Shown: positions 9,052 through 18,163 of the stretch, piece by piece
Position numbering within the stretch: the stretch's first letter is position 1
How the letters are laid out: every line of letters begins with the position of its first letter
Program-made: the position numbers and the translations under genes
The notes under the pieces: model-generated
Told to the model about the DNA's origin: nothing
Databases searched by the model: none
What the model saw: only the letters and a program-made list of their open reading frames with translations
Source of the DNA: Spirosoma arboris
GTDB taxonomy: Bacteria > Bacteroidota > Bacteroidia > Cytophagales > Spirosomataceae
Direction: 5' to 3'
DNA length: 64,000 bases
NCBI RefSeq assembly: GCF_009754945.1
Contig: NZ_WPIN01000002.1
Coordinates: forward strand, 496,001-560,000

Positions 9052-9705
9052 TTAGATTGCCCAGGCCTTCTGACCGGGTTTGAGAGTAATACAACCGTCG
9101 TAACGGCCTGGAACAGCCACATATTCAAGAGCTTGGGTTGCACCAATCTCAGACGTAAAATAGCCCGTTAGCGTCAGATCTTTCAGAACAGAGAAGAACG
9201 GCGTATAACGCTTTTTGGCGTCCGGCATTTGTAAGTCGGCCTGAGAGTTCTCCACTTTTGTGGCCGCTTTGGCACCAGACATCTGAGCACGTTGCTCTTT
9301 ATCGTCGGCCTGGAGTTTCTTCACAATTTCAATACGTTGCGTAGGATCGAGCTGCACAAACGCTTTTCCGTAAGCATCCTGGCTTAGTTTATTGGTCAGA
9401 GTCAGACCATCCAGGAAGCGTTGCTGATCATCGGGTTTGTAGCAATCTTTCAGCATAATATCAATCACTTCGTTCACCTTGGCAGCCTTAGCACCAGGCG
9501 TCTTCGTGGTCGGAATAATTGTATCAGCCAGTTCAGCGACGGTCGCGTCCTGATCGGCCGTAAAGAAAAGCGGCTTGCCTGTCAGGGCGCGTTGGGCGGC
9601 CGAGGCTTCGAGTGTATCGGCCAATGCAGGCGATACCACGCCGGACAACGTAATGGTTGCCCCAGCAAACGCAGCCACCCGCATGAGGGCGTCTCTTCTG
9701 TTCAT
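9052..9705 (-). CDS. Gluconate 2-dehydrogenase subunit 3 family protein with Tat signal
   Basis: 217 residues. The N terminus MNRRDALMRVAAFAGAT carries a twin-arginine signal followed by a hydrophobic stretch and ALA cleavage. The body has the family pattern DATVAELADTIIPTTKTPGA and a C-terminal YDGCITLKPGQKAWAI. Proteins of this family partner the GMC catalytic subunit encoded immediately downstream. They serve as a small maturation or hitch-hiker subunit that brings the folded flavoprotein through the Tat channel. TatC is encoded at 20735-21595 in the same window. No haem motif is present, so electrons must pass to a separate cytochrome not seen in this operon. Confidence 0.85.
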   Translation of the reverse strand: MNRRDALMRVAAFAGATITLSGVVSPALADTLEASAAQRALTGKPLFFTADQDATVAELADTIIPTTKTPGAKAAKVNEVIDIMLKDCYKPDDQQRFLDGLTLTNKLSQDAYGKAFVQLDPTQRIEIVKKLQADDKEQRAQMSGAKAATKVENSQADLQMPDAKKRYTPFFSVLKDLTLTGYFTSEIGATQALEYVAVPGRYDGCITLKPGQKAWAI

Positions 9706-9852
9706 AGGTTTAAAGCAAATTAGACTTTCAAATAGAACGATATAAGGAATTACAAATGTATAACAATCGAGGAATGGATTGTCTAATTTGGAGATGCAGT
9801 TTTAAATGAACAACTATAAATTAGAACGATCCTAATCAACTAGAACGAGCAA

Positions 9853-9886
9853 GCGGTTTGAAACCGAACTTACGATTCCAAACCGC
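9853..9886 (-). terminator. Weak hairpin downstream of the amidohydrolase gene
   Basis: An 8-bp stem GCGGTTTG (9853-9860) pairs with CAAACCGC (9879-9886) across an 18-nt loop. It lies 50 nt past the stop of the minus-strand amidohydrolase gene. There is no good T-run, so it may be a poor or Rho-dependent terminator. Confidence 0.3.
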
Positions 9887-9937
9887 CTGTTTATGAATAC
9901 TATACACTAAGACAAAGGCTTAATAAGTTTTTGCCGA

Positions 9938-11134
9938 TCAAACCATTTTTAGCTCCTGTACTGCCAGCCAGCTCATCAAGCCAGCGCCCGTTTCTAAAGC
10001 CGACTCATCAATATCAAACGTTGGCGTATGGACGCCCGAGATAATGCCACGCTCTTCATTGCGGGTGCCAAGTCGGTAAAAACAAGAATCTACTACCTGC
10101 GAGTAAAACGCGAAATCTTCGCCAGCCATCCACAAATCAAGATCAACCACGTTTTCGGCACCCATGTACTCGACTGCCTGCGACCGAACGCGTCGGGTTA
10201 ATTCGGGATGATTTTTCAGGTACGGGTAGCCATGAACAATCGTGAACTCGCACGAACCACCCATAGCTTCAGCAATGCCTTCGGCTAATTTAACCATGCG
10301 CTTTTTACCTTCTTCACGCCATTCTTCGTTCATACACCGAAAAGTCCCCTGAATGGTAACTTCGTTTGGAATGACATTAGTAACGCCGTCGGCGATGAAC
10401 CGGCCAAATGACAGCACCGACGGGCTGGCGGGTGGACGATTACGACTGATAACTTGCTGTAGTGCAACAATAATGTGCGACGCAATCAGGACAGGGTCAA
10501 TGAGATTGTCGGGCATAGCTGCGTGGCCACCTTTACCTCGAACGGTTAGGTACAACTCATCGGTGCTGGCCATGTACATACCTTCGCGAAATCCAATTTT
10601 GCCCACCGGAATATTAGGTGCAACATGTTGCCCAATCATACTGGCAGGAGTTGGATTTTCGAGAACACCTTCCTTAATCATGAGTGAAGCCCCTCCAGGC
10701 GCTTTCTCTTCGCCCGGTTGGAATACTAATTTTACCGTTCCATCGAACTGATCGCGTAACACGTGCAGAATTCGGGCAACACCCAATAGGCTGGCCGTAT
10801 GCACATCGTGTCCACAGGCATGCATGACCCCATCAACGGTCGATTTATACGGAACATCATTAGCTTCGTGAATAGGCAATGCGTCCATGTCAGCCCGCAA
10901 AGCCACCACTCGCGAGCCAGCAGAATGGCTGTTTCGCCCTTCAATAATGGCTACTAACCCTGTATCGGCAACACCTTCCTGTGGGGTTATACCAATCGCT
11001 TTCAGTTGATCGGCCACGAAGCGAGCAGTATTTCGCTCCTGAAACGAGAGTTCGGGGTGGGCATGCAAATGTCGGCGGGTCTTGATAAGGTCGGCCGCGT
11101 ATTGATGGGCGAGAGATTTGATTGAGTCGAGCAT
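9938..11134 (-). CDS. M20 family metallo-amidohydrolase (N-acyl amino acid hydrolase type)
   Basis: 398 residues from Met 11134 (MLDSIKSLAHQY). The frame is open up to 11206, but those extra codons lie in an intergenic inverted repeat that starts 5 nt before this Met, so the longer form is unlikely. Metal-site motifs of the AmiE/HipO group are present: RRHLHAHPELSFQE near the N terminus, HACGHDVHTA, and FQPGEEKAPGG. The dimerisation domain lies in the middle. No signal peptide, so it is cytosolic. It should remove an acyl group from an amino acid or a similar amide. It follows the RDD gene on the same strand; no functional link is obvious. Confidence 0.85.
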   Translation of the reverse strand: MLDSIKSLAHQYAADLIKTRRHLHAHPELSFQERNTARFVADQLKAIGITPQEGVADTGLVAIIEGRNSHSAGSRVVALRADMDALPIHEANDVPYKSTVDGVMHACGHDVHTASLLGVARILHVLRDQFDGTVKLVFQPGEEKAPGGASLMIKEGVLENPTPASMIGQHVAPNIPVGKIGFREGMYMASTDELYLTVRGKGGHAAMPDNLIDPVLIASHIIVALQQVISRNRPPASPSVLSFGRFIADGVTNVIPNEVTIQGTFRCMNEEWREEGKKRMVKLAEGIAEAMGGSCEFTIVHGYPYLKNHPELTRRVRSQAVEYMGAENVVDLDLWMAGEDFAFYSQVVDSCFYRLGTRNEERGIISGVHTPTFDIDESALETGAGLMSWLAVQELKMV

Positions 11135-11138
11135 AAGA

Positions 11139-11204
11139 GTCTGGGCCAAGCTCTTGCTTAGCCCGTTAAATTTATCACAGGCCAAGCAGGAGCCTGGCCC
11201 AGAC
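11139..11204. repeat. 22-bp inverted repeat between RDD and amidohydrolase genes
   Basis: Arms 11139-11160 and 11183-11204 (GTCTGGGCCAAGCTCTTGCT...) differ at a few positions, several of which still allow G-U pairs in RNA. The 22-nt loop is AT-rich. The repeat fits exactly between the RDD stop (11206-11208) and the preferred ATG (11134), leaving almost no other spacer. Confidence 0.75.
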
Positions 11205-11205
11205 A

Positions 11206-11901
11206 TTACTGTGCTGTTATAAATTGATAATCATTGATAACGGTAAGCAGAAATTCCCGGTTTCCAATATCGCTACGAATTCCGGTCACTTCCTTTATTT
11301 TATTGGCAGTACGCATCAATGCTTGTTCATCACCTATCCGAACCACATTACGTACTACATTAATATCACGATCAGAAAGCAATCGAACATCGGGAAACTG
11401 AACAGCATAATTTTCAACCAGAGGGCGCATAATTACCTCATCTAGCGTGACAGCAGGTTTAAGCCGGACAACAGTCGTACCTGCTGCAATATCCCCTAAT
11501 CGTTGTCCCTTTCCGTTAGCGGCCACTGTGATAATCGGGACAATGCCGCCCAAAAATGCAGCAGACTCTACGATTCGTAACAACCAGCGAATAAGGTAAG
11601 CGCCCAGACTGGGCGGTGATCCATCGAGCATAACCACCCGAATTTTCATGGCTATTTTGCCAAGACTTCGCCCATTAAGCAGCCATTCGCTGACCAAATC
11701 ATAGACAATCACGGGAAAAAAGACCAAAATGGTATAAAAGCTATTGGTACGAAAACCCAGTGAATTTGGTAAAGCAAACGTTAGCAGAATCCAGCCAAAA
11801 ATGATGACATAATCAATTAAGGCTGCCAGAATTCGTTCGCCAATGCTGGCGGGTTCATATTCCAACAGAACGTTTTGGGAAGTGCGGATTGCAACAGACA
11901 T
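11206..11901 (-). CDS. RDD family membrane protein
   Basis: 231 residues. An RDD domain starts after a short N-terminal tail (YEPASIGERILAALIDYVII holds the Arg-Asp signature), with about three membrane helices to residue 140 and the second conserved patch LNGRSLGKIAMKIRVV. A cytosolic C-terminal tail of about 85 residues follows. RDD proteins often sit beside SpoIIM, DUF4129, MoxR and DUF58 genes, and here it is divergent from exactly that operon across a 147-nt gap. It probably works with that membrane set. Molecular function unknown. Confidence 0.85.
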   Translation of the reverse strand: MSVAIRTSQNVLLEYEPASIGERILAALIDYVIIFGWILLTFALPNSLGFRTNSFYTILVFFPVIVYDLVSEWLLNGRSLGKIAMKIRVVMLDGSPPSLGAYLIRWLLRIVESAAFLGGIVPIITVAANGKGQRLGDIAAGTTVVRLKPAVTLDEVIMRPLVENYAVQFPDVRLLSDRDINVVRNVVRIGDEQALMRTANKIKEVTGIRSDIGNREFLLTVINDYQFITAQ

Positions 11902-12048
11902 ACACTAGTTGTCAGTCAAAAAGTAGTGGCCAAAGGCCAAAAGTCGTAAGTTAGCCCATTCAGTCAAAAACTTTTTACGTAAAACATGATTATGGCTTGG
12001 TTACACTCCCTAACTTAGCTAACCGACCTCAGCATACTGACGACTTAT

Positions 12049-12993
12049 ATGCGTGAAGCTCTTTTCGTTAAACGCAACACCGACAAGTGGCGCGATATAG
12101 AACAGAACCCAACAAACGATCCTGATGAACTGACAGATCGATTTGTGGAGCTAACCGACGATTTGTCGTACGCCCGAACGTTCTATCCCGACTCAAAAGT
12201 AACGCGTTACCTCAATGGGTTAGCCGGACAAATGCACCGGGGACTGATGCAGAATCGACGGGACGAACGTAGTCGTTTCCTTACTTTCTGGAAATATGAA
12301 TTGCCGCTTTTGTTTCGGCAATCGCATAAAATGTTGGCGTTGTCGGCGGGTATCTTTTTAGTAGCCTGCATCCTCGGCTGGATATCTGCGGCTCACGACA
12401 ACACCTTTGTGCGGCTGATTCTGGGCGATCAGTACGTGAACATGACCCTCGAAAATATCAAGAAAGGCGATCCATTGGGTGTTTATGACAGCAGCGACCA
12501 GGCCAGTATGTTCGTACAGATTACCCTGAACAACATCTACGTAGCTTTCCGAACGTTTGTATTTGGGCTATTTGCGTCCTTTGGCACCATGGCGATGCTA
12601 TTCTATAATGGCGTAATGCTGGGCTCTTTCCAGTATTTTTTCTACGAGCGTGGGCTTTTACTCGACTCAGTCCTGAAAATCTGGATTCATGGTACGCTCG
12701 AAATTTCGGCCATTGTCATTGCCGGTTGCGCGGGTCTGACAGTAGGTAACAGCTTGCTCTTTCCAGGTACTTACTCCCGATTAGAATCCTTCAAACGAGG
12801 CAGTAAACAGGGGCTAAAAATTGCCATTGGTCTGGTACCGATTTTCATTACGGCCGGGTTTCTGGAAAGTTTTATTACGCGAATGACGCTACCACCCGTA
12901 GTTAGTGGCAGCATTATTCTGATTTCAGCCACCTTCATTGGCTGGTACTTTATTTTCTACCCAATTCAACTAAACCGTAGACGTCAACCATGA
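12049..12993 (+). CDS. SpoIIM-like (DUF95) integral membrane protein
   Basis: 314 residues. A soluble N-terminal part (about 1-95, FVELTDDLSYARTFYPDSKV) is followed by five or six membrane helices. The conserved core TLNNIYVAFRTFVFGLFASFG and HGTLEISAIVIAGCAGL match the stage II sporulation protein M family found widely in non-sporulating bacteria. It is the first gene of an eight-gene operon with MoxR, DUF58, DUF4129 and DUF4350 products. The stop overlaps the next start (ATGA). Its role in this set is unknown; a membrane scaffold or transport function is a guess. Confidence 0.85.
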   Translation: MREALFVKRNTDKWRDIEQNPTNDPDELTDRFVELTDDLSYARTFYPDSKVTRYLNGLAGQMHRGLMQNRRDERSRFLTFWKYELPLLFRQSHKMLALSAGIFLVACILGWISAAHDNTFVRLILGDQYVNMTLENIKKGDPLGVYDSSDQASMFVQITLNNIYVAFRTFVFGLFASFGTMAMLFYNGVMLGSFQYFFYERGLLLDSVLKIWIHGTLEISAIVIAGCAGLTVGNSLLFPGTYSRLESFKRGSKQGLKIAIGLVPIFITAGFLESFITRMTLPPVVSGSIILISATFIGWYFIFYPIQLNRRRQP

Positions 12994-13916
12994 TTCAACT
13001 CTTTCAACAACGTGACTTTGGCGATAAAATCAACGTTACGTTTCAATACATCACCCAGAATTTTCGCAGCCTAAGCTTAGCCTTAGTTTATATTGTTGGC
13101 CCAGTAGCTTTGCTGGCAGGCATTGCAACGGGCGTGTTCCAATCGAACATGCTTAATCTGGGGGAAATGGCAAAAAAAGGCGACATTGATTCAGATAGCC
13201 CCTTTGGTGCCGGCTATGCGCTGGCGTTAAGCTTCTTTTCTCCGGCTTTCTGGTTTACCATGATCTTCACACTGCTGGCGATTCTGGTGGTAAGTCTGGT
13301 GACCTATGCGCACATGAAAGTGTATGCTCGTAAAACGGGACAGATTGCCCTAAGCCAATCGCAACCCGTTGACATTAGTGTTACGGAAGTTTGGGAAGAA
13401 ATGCAGCCACTTATTGGCCGGGGTATTATTATCAGTGTGTTGAGTTCGATCATCGCCTTTGTTGCCACGTTGTTTTTTGTCATTCCAGGAGTTTATGTCG
13501 GTATTGTATTATCGCTTGGGCTGGTAGTAACTACGTTTGAAGGAACTGATTTTGGTCAAACCTGGAACCGATGCTTCGTGCTTATTCGGGATAAATGGTG
13601 GTCAACCTTGGGGATAATCGTCGTCATGGGAATAATCTCAGGGGTTATTGGCTTAATCTTTACGTTACCTGCCGGAATTCTTAGTTTCTTAATTACAGCA
13701 AAATTGCTGCCCGACATGGCGGGATTCTGGCTTATTTTAGGCAATGTAGTGGCTACAGTGGGCAGTACACTTTTGCGGACTATAATTTACGTGGCACTTG
13801 GTTTTCAATACACAAACTTGATTGAGCGACAGGAAGGCCGGGGCCTACAGTCGGCCATTGACTCAATTGGAACGATTCCAACCCAACCTCGTGCATCGGA
13901 TGAAGGAACGTTTTGA
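12990..13916 (+). CDS. Multi-pass membrane protein of the MoxR/DUF58 operon
   Basis: 308 residues with about six hydrophobic helices (for example LALVYIVGPVALLAGIATGV and WWSTLGIIVVMGIISGVIGL) and a C-terminal cytosolic tail. The layout recalls DUF975 or glycerophosphodiester-phosphodiesterase membrane-domain proteins, without a decisive motif. Overlapping ATGA starts couple it to SpoIIM. The same gene order recurs in many Bacteroidota, from memory. Function not known. Confidence 0.8.
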   Translation: MIQLFQQRDFGDKINVTFQYITQNFRSLSLALVYIVGPVALLAGIATGVFQSNMLNLGEMAKKGDIDSDSPFGAGYALALSFFSPAFWFTMIFTLLAILVVSLVTYAHMKVYARKTGQIALSQSQPVDISVTEVWEEMQPLIGRGIIISVLSSIIAFVATLFFVIPGVYVGIVLSLGLVVTTFEGTDFGQTWNRCFVLIRDKWWSTLGIIVVMGIISGVIGLIFTLPAGILSFLITAKLLPDMAGFWLILGNVVATVGSTLLRTIIYVALGFQYTNLIERQEGRGLQSAIDSIGTIPTQPRASDEGTF

Positions 13917-14679
13917 GTTACGGTTTACGGTTTACGATTTACAAGTCGGTCGGTTGCGTTGTCTGATCTGTTGGTTGTGTCTTTCGCTAGCCACATCACC
14001 AGTGGCTTTTTCTCAACCGAAAAAGCCAATTCCTCCAGTTTCCGTCCGCGACGATCGTGCTCCTATGCAGGTACGCTACCCGAAAGCGGATCACCTGCGT
14101 GATCTCCAAGCCGATCGCGATTATCAATATGGCCGCGATGTACCGCCACCTGAAAATCCGATAGCTCGCTTTTTTCAATGGCTATTTAGCAAATTCGGAG
14201 AGTTTTTGCGTAGTCCTGCGTACCAGAACGTCTGGCAATATGTTATTCTGGCAGCTGTTGCCGGATTGGTAATTTACCTACTCATGAAGGCTGAGGTGAT
14301 GAAGTTTCTGTTTCCCAAGAGCGCCCAATCGAGCGGCCTTGACTATGAAAACCTGGCTGAAAACATCCACGAAATTGATTTCGATACCGCTGTTGAGGAA
14401 GCAGTTACCAGGCGAAATTTCCGGTTAGCCACTCGTCTCCTTTATCTGCAAACTCTCAAACGATTAACCGATGCAGGCCGGATTACGTACAAGCCCGACA
14501 AAACGAATCGGCAGTATGTATATGAACTGGCTAATTCGCCTTTACAGGTTGATTTTGAGACGCTCACTCGCCAATTTGAATTTATCTGGTACGGCGATTT
14601 TCCGGTAGATGAATCCCGATTCGGGCAGCTTCGTCAACAATTTCGACAGTTTAATCAGCCAGTTACCCATCAGGCATAA
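13900..14679 (+). CDS. DUF4129 domain membrane protein
   Basis: 259 residues from Met 13900; a frame extension to 13822 would overlap the previous gene by 95 nt and is less likely. A TTG at 13954 is another candidate because it would put LICWLCLSLATSPVAFSQ at the very N terminus as a clean signal peptide. One transmembrane helix lies near the middle (YVILAAVAGLVIYLLM). The C-terminal DUF4129 region has LYLQTLKRLTDAGRI and FEFIWYGDFPVDESRF. DUF4129 genes are standard members of MoxR/DUF58 clusters, sometimes fused to transglutaminase domains. The repeat-like DNA at 13919-13942 suggests that the first codons run through a former spacer. Confidence 0.8.
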   Translation: MKERFELRFTVYDLQVGRLRCLICWLCLSLATSPVAFSQPKKPIPPVSVRDDRAPMQVRYPKADHLRDLQADRDYQYGRDVPPPENPIARFFQWLFSKFGEFLRSPAYQNVWQYVILAAVAGLVIYLLMKAEVMKFLFPKSAQSSGLDYENLAENIHEIDFDTAVEEAVTRRNFRLATRLLYLQTLKRLTDAGRITYKPDKTNRQYVYELANSPLQVDFETLTRQFEFIWYGDFPVDESRFGQLRQQFRQFNQPVTHQA

Positions 14680-14693
14680 ACAAAAAAATCACT

Positions 14694-15878
14694 TTGCCGA
14701 AGCCGAATAAATACCTCCTGATCCTGCTAGCAACCGTAACGGCATATGTGCTCTTTGAGTATTACCGCCCGAAGCCGATTGACTGGAAGTCGACGTATCA
14801 GAACGACGACAAAATTCCGTTCGGAACGCAGGCTTTGTTCGAGTTACTGCCCGATGCCATGCCGCAGTCGGCCATTAAAACAATTCGCTTACCAATCTAT
14901 AATTTTCTGGGTGAGACAAAATTGTCTGCGCTCAGTAATTACCTGTTTATCAATGAGGACTTTAAGGCTGATAGTATTGAGCAAAGTCAACTTCTATCGT
15001 ATGTTAAGCGAGGTAATACGATATTCATTTCTGCCTACAATCTACCCGATTCACTCTGTACTAAACTAGGGTTCAAAGCAGAAGTAAAGCCAAATAATAA
15101 AGCCGATACAACCCTGCGTCAGAACTTCGTTAATCCGCAGTTGAGCAAAGCCAAAGGCTATAATTTCTTTCACGATGACGGGCGCAACTACCTGACTATC
15201 AAAAAACCTCAGAACATTACCGTACTAGGTCGTAACGCTCGAAAAGAACCTGTTTTCATTCGTGTACAGTATGGGAAAGGTCAGTTTTTTATCCAGAACC
15301 TACCGCTGGCCTTTACAAACTACTACGTGCTGGACACCAAAACGTCAGACTATGCCTTTAAAGCGCTTTCTTATTTGCCAGTCCGACCTACGTATTGGGA
15401 TGAATACCAGAAGCAGGGACGATTTGATGAAGACCAGCAATCTATTTTCCGCTATGTTCGTTCACAACCGGCGCTGAACTGGGCTTATTATCTGATCGTT
15501 TTTGGCTTGATTTTCTATACCATCTTTGCCGGGAAGCGTACACAACGGATCATCCCGATTATCGAAGCGCCTAAAAATACATCGCTGGATTTTGTAAAAA
15601 CCGTTGGGCGAATGTATTTTCAACAGAGTGACCACGATAACCTCGCCCGGAAGAAAATCCAGTACTTTCTGGCCGACCTCCGCGAACGGTATGGGATAAA
15701 CACAACTGTTTTAGACAAAGAATTTACCGAAATCTTATCCCGAAAAAGTGGCGCATCAATGGATGAAACAGCAGACTTAGTACGGCTTTTACGCGATGCG
15801 CAACGCAGTATTTCACTCTCAGAATTTGATTTGCTGACCTTAAATCGGGCAATGGAAAAATTTAAACAAACTATCTGA
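14694..15878 (+). CDS. DUF4350 domain protein
   Basis: 394 residues from a TTG start at 14694 (TTGCCGAAGCCG); no ATG fits before the conserved region. The N-terminal helix (YLLILLATVTAYVLFEYY) anchors a periplasmic DUF4350 domain (KIPFGTQALFELLPDAMPQS; RGNTIFISAYNLPDSLC). A second helix near residue 265 (WAYYLIVFGLIFYTIFAGKR) precedes a cytosolic tail. The family accompanies MoxR and DUF58 genes. Start 15 nt after the DUF4129 stop indicates co-transcription. The stop codon touches a GC-rich repeat (see 15878). Confidence 0.85.
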   Translation: MPKPNKYLLILLATVTAYVLFEYYRPKPIDWKSTYQNDDKIPFGTQALFELLPDAMPQSAIKTIRLPIYNFLGETKLSALSNYLFINEDFKADSIEQSQLLSYVKRGNTIFISAYNLPDSLCTKLGFKAEVKPNNKADTTLRQNFVNPQLSKAKGYNFFHDDGRNYLTIKKPQNITVLGRNARKEPVFIRVQYGKGQFFIQNLPLAFTNYYVLDTKTSDYAFKALSYLPVRPTYWDEYQKQGRFDEDQQSIFRYVRSQPALNWAYYLIVFGLIFYTIFAGKRTQRIIPIIEAPKNTSLDFVKTVGRMYFQQSDHDNLARKKIQYFLADLRERYGINTTVLDKEFTEILSRKSGASMDETADLVRLLRDAQRSISLSEFDLLTLNRAMEKFKQTI

Positions 15879-16015
15879 CCGCGCGGGCGGCCCCGCCGGG
15901 ATTTTTGTGATTTTGCTGACCAACTATGATTTCATCATTAAGCTTTCTTCGAAAGCAAAATGTAATCATTGAAAATCATAGTCGGTCAGCAAAATCACAA
16001 AAATCCCGGTTCAGA
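15878..16015. repeat. Long inverted repeat between DUF4350 and MoxR genes (CGGGATTT theme)
   Basis: Arms 15896-15934 and 15970-16009 (CCGGGATTTTTGTGATTTTG onward) pair over about 39 bp with one indel and few mismatches. The left arm is preceded by a GC-rich cap at 15878-15900 that recurs almost exactly at 39791-39812 (one substitution, one deletion). The right arm ends CCCGGTTCAGAC, and GTCTGAACCG (the reverse complement of its last ten bases) starts the copy at 39785. It lies between co-directional genes 146 nt apart and ends about 15 nt before the MoxR start. Confidence 0.85.
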
Positions 16016-16023
16016 CATCTTTT

Positions 16024-16998
16024 ATGGATTCATTCGAAACTCGTTTAGACCTTACGTCCCTCACCACTGCAGTAGAGGCTATCCGCACTGAAGTTGGCAA
16101 AGTCATCATCGGGCAACACCAAACCGTCGATTTACTATTGACGGCCCTACTCGCTGATGGACACGTACTCATTGAAGGTGTACCGGGCGTGGCAAAGACA
16201 TTGACGGCGAAATTACTGGCGAAAACCATGTCGGTTGGATTTAGCCGGATTCAGTTTACGCCGGATTTAATGCCCTCCGATGTTCTGGGAACGTCAGTTT
16301 TCATACCCAAAACGGGCGATTTCTCGTTCCGACAAGGGCCTATCTTCTCTAATCTTGTTTTGATTGATGAGATCAACCGTGCTCCGGCCAAAACACAGGC
16401 TGCTCTTTTTGAGGTAATGGAAGAGCGTCAGGTGACGAATGATGGCACAACGTACTCACTTGATGAGCCGTTTATGGTGCTGGCTACCCAAAACCCCATT
16501 GAACAGGAAGGTACTTATCGACTACCCGAAGCACAGCTAGACCGCTTTCTGTTCAAAATCGTTGTGGGTTATCCAACCACAATCGAAGAAGTAGATATTC
16601 TACGAGGCCATCACCAACGCCGGAACTTGGCCGATGCCCTCGAAGCAGTTAGCGCTGTTCTGACAGCCGATCAGTTGGCGACTTTGCGCAATCAGGTGCA
16701 TCAGGTGCATGTAGAAGACAAGCTATTCGATTACATCGCTCAGATTGTACAGGCTACTCGCGCAAACAAATCGCTGTATTTGGGTGCATCACCCCGAGCA
16801 TCGGTAGCCTTGTTAAATAGCGCAAAGGCCTTGGCTACACTTCGAGGCCGTGATTTCATCACGCCCGAAGATGTACAGGAACTGGCGGCTCCCGTATTGC
16901 GCCATCGTGTCCTGTTAACGCCTGAGCGCGAGATGGAAGGCGGCACAGCCGATGACGTTGTGGCACAATTGGTGCAAAAAATTGAAGTACCGAGGTAA
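16024..16998 (+). CDS. MoxR family AAA+ ATPase
   Basis: 324 residues. Walker A is EGVPGVAKTLTAK, Walker B LVLIDEINRAPAKTQ, sensor 1 region LATQNPIEQEGTYRLPEAQ, followed by the C-terminal AAA lid (LGASPRASVALLNSAKAL). MoxR ATPases are thought to act as chaperones for partner proteins with VWA or DUF58 domains; here the DUF58 protein lies four genes downstream. Length is typical. Its 3' end overlaps an extended frame of the next gene, but the preferred start of that gene (17018) removes the overlap. Confidence 0.93.
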   Translation: MDSFETRLDLTSLTTAVEAIRTEVGKVIIGQHQTVDLLLTALLADGHVLIEGVPGVAKTLTAKLLAKTMSVGFSRIQFTPDLMPSDVLGTSVFIPKTGDFSFRQGPIFSNLVLIDEINRAPAKTQAALFEVMEERQVTNDGTTYSLDEPFMVLATQNPIEQEGTYRLPEAQLDRFLFKIVVGYPTTIEEVDILRGHHQRRNLADALEAVSAVLTADQLATLRNQVHQVHVEDKLFDYIAQIVQATRANKSLYLGASPRASVALLNSAKALATLRGRDFITPEDVQELAAPVLRHRVLLTPEREMEGGTADDVVAQLVQKIEVPR

Positions 16999-17000
16999 AG

Positions 17001-17133
17001 GAAATGGACAATGGATAATGAATACGGCAGGTAGCAAATTCATTAAAAGCTTTTTTGTTAAAAGCTTTCAGTTAGACAGATGTTGGCGTTGTAGCTTTCA
17101 TTGTGCATTATTTATTCTCCACTATTCACTTCT
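17001..17133. repeat. Imperfect inverted repeat at the MoxR/unknown-gene junction
   Basis: The segment GAAATGGACAATGGATAATG (17001-17020) pairs imperfectly with the complement of 17100-17133 (CATTATTTATTCTCCACTAT inside). Between them are two copies of TTAAAAGCTTT. The words resemble the TGATGAATTATGAATGA theme at 38961. The repeat overlaps the start region of the next reading frame, so its N-terminal codons may be spacer-derived. Confidence 0.45.
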
Positions 17134-18163
17134 TTTTGCGCAGACGCCCACTCGGGAGCAATTAGTTGGTACCTGGGTTGGCGTACATACAGAATGGGAT
17201 CTCGACTTCGCCTGCGCCCTACCTGTTTACATTCAGTTAGATGCGGATAGCACTTATCACCTCGGCATGATTGATGGTTCTGCTACCCGGCAAACATCAA
17301 CTTGGGCTATTCATGGAGAATCGGTACGTTTAGATACTATTCATTACGCGCCCAAGCTTATTACGTTAAAGAACGATTTGCTGCGAATCGGGACAAACTA
17401 CCCAATGGTTTTTCACCGATTTAACGATATATCGCTCGATTCGGCAACTGTATATCACCAGTTAAATGGACGCGTCTGGCAATCTGACAGTTTGACCCTT
17501 TCGCTCTTCGCCAACGGTCAGGCAAGTTTAGAAAATACGGTAACCAAGCAGCGGACAGCCCATTTCTGGCAACTGACTCTGTTTGGAAAATCTATATTTC
17601 TACTTATCCGAGGCAATCAACATAATCGTGGTAGCGGCTACAAGGCACTCTGGCAAATTAGTAACGTATCATCTAAACAGATGCAGGCTATTGGGTGGAA
17701 TGGCTGCACAGTGGCCGCTGAACCATTTCGATTCGTCAAAAATCTATCGCCAAGCGATTCATGTAGACCCAGTGGTTTTCAGACCTGCGACAACTGTTTC
17801 CGACAGATATGGGCTGAATATCCGCTTACTCGTGGGCAGAAACGGTACGATATTGTCCAGTTGTTCGCTAAATATTATCAGTCTGTTAGTCAAACAGGGG
17901 AATCGGGCCTGGTTCGAGTTCAGTTTGTAGTAAACTGCGAAGGTGAAACAGGTTTGATTGACATAAACGGCTTCGATGAGGATTATTGTCCAAGGCAATT
18001 TAACGCACGAATCACCAGCCAATTATTGACTATTTGTCGTGAACACATCGCCACTGATCAATCGATTCGTCAAGTAGACACAGCTAGTGACCTATTCCGG
18101 GATGTTTCCATTTCACTTGCGTTTCGGCTTAAAGATGGACGCATAACGGAGATATTGCCATGA
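17018..18163 (+). CDS. Secreted protein of unknown function in the MoxR operon
   Basis: 381 residues if started at Met 17018; the frame is open to 16952. A hydrophobic stretch ending SLLFAQ looks like a signal peptide end, so the mature protein would begin TPTREQLVGTWVGVHTEWDL. The region to about residue 150 looks like a lipocalin-type beta fold (GTWVGVH, STWAIHGESVRL), by eye only. The C-terminal part has Cys-rich turns (CRPSGFQTCDNCFRQI) and ends with VSISLAFRLKDGRI. No family is recognised. Its stop overlaps the TPR gene start (ATGA), so it belongs to the operon. The true start is uncertain because the 5' codons lie in an inverted repeat. Confidence 0.65.
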   Translation: MNTAGSKFIKSFFVKSFQLDRCWRCSFHCALFILHYSLLFAQTPTREQLVGTWVGVHTEWDLDFACALPVYIQLDADSTYHLGMIDGSATRQTSTWAIHGESVRLDTIHYAPKLITLKNDLLRIGTNYPMVFHRFNDISLDSATVYHQLNGRVWQSDSLTLSLFANGQASLENTVTKQRTAHFWQLTLFGKSIFLLIRGNQHNRGSGYKALWQISNVSSKQMQAIGWNGCTVAAEPFRFVKNLSPSDSCRPSGFQTCDNCFRQIWAEYPLTRGQKRYDIVQLFAKYYQSVSQTGESGLVRVQFVVNCEGETGLIDINGFDEDYCPRQFNARITSQLLTICREHIATDQSIRQVDTASDLFRDVSISLAFRLKDGRITEILP

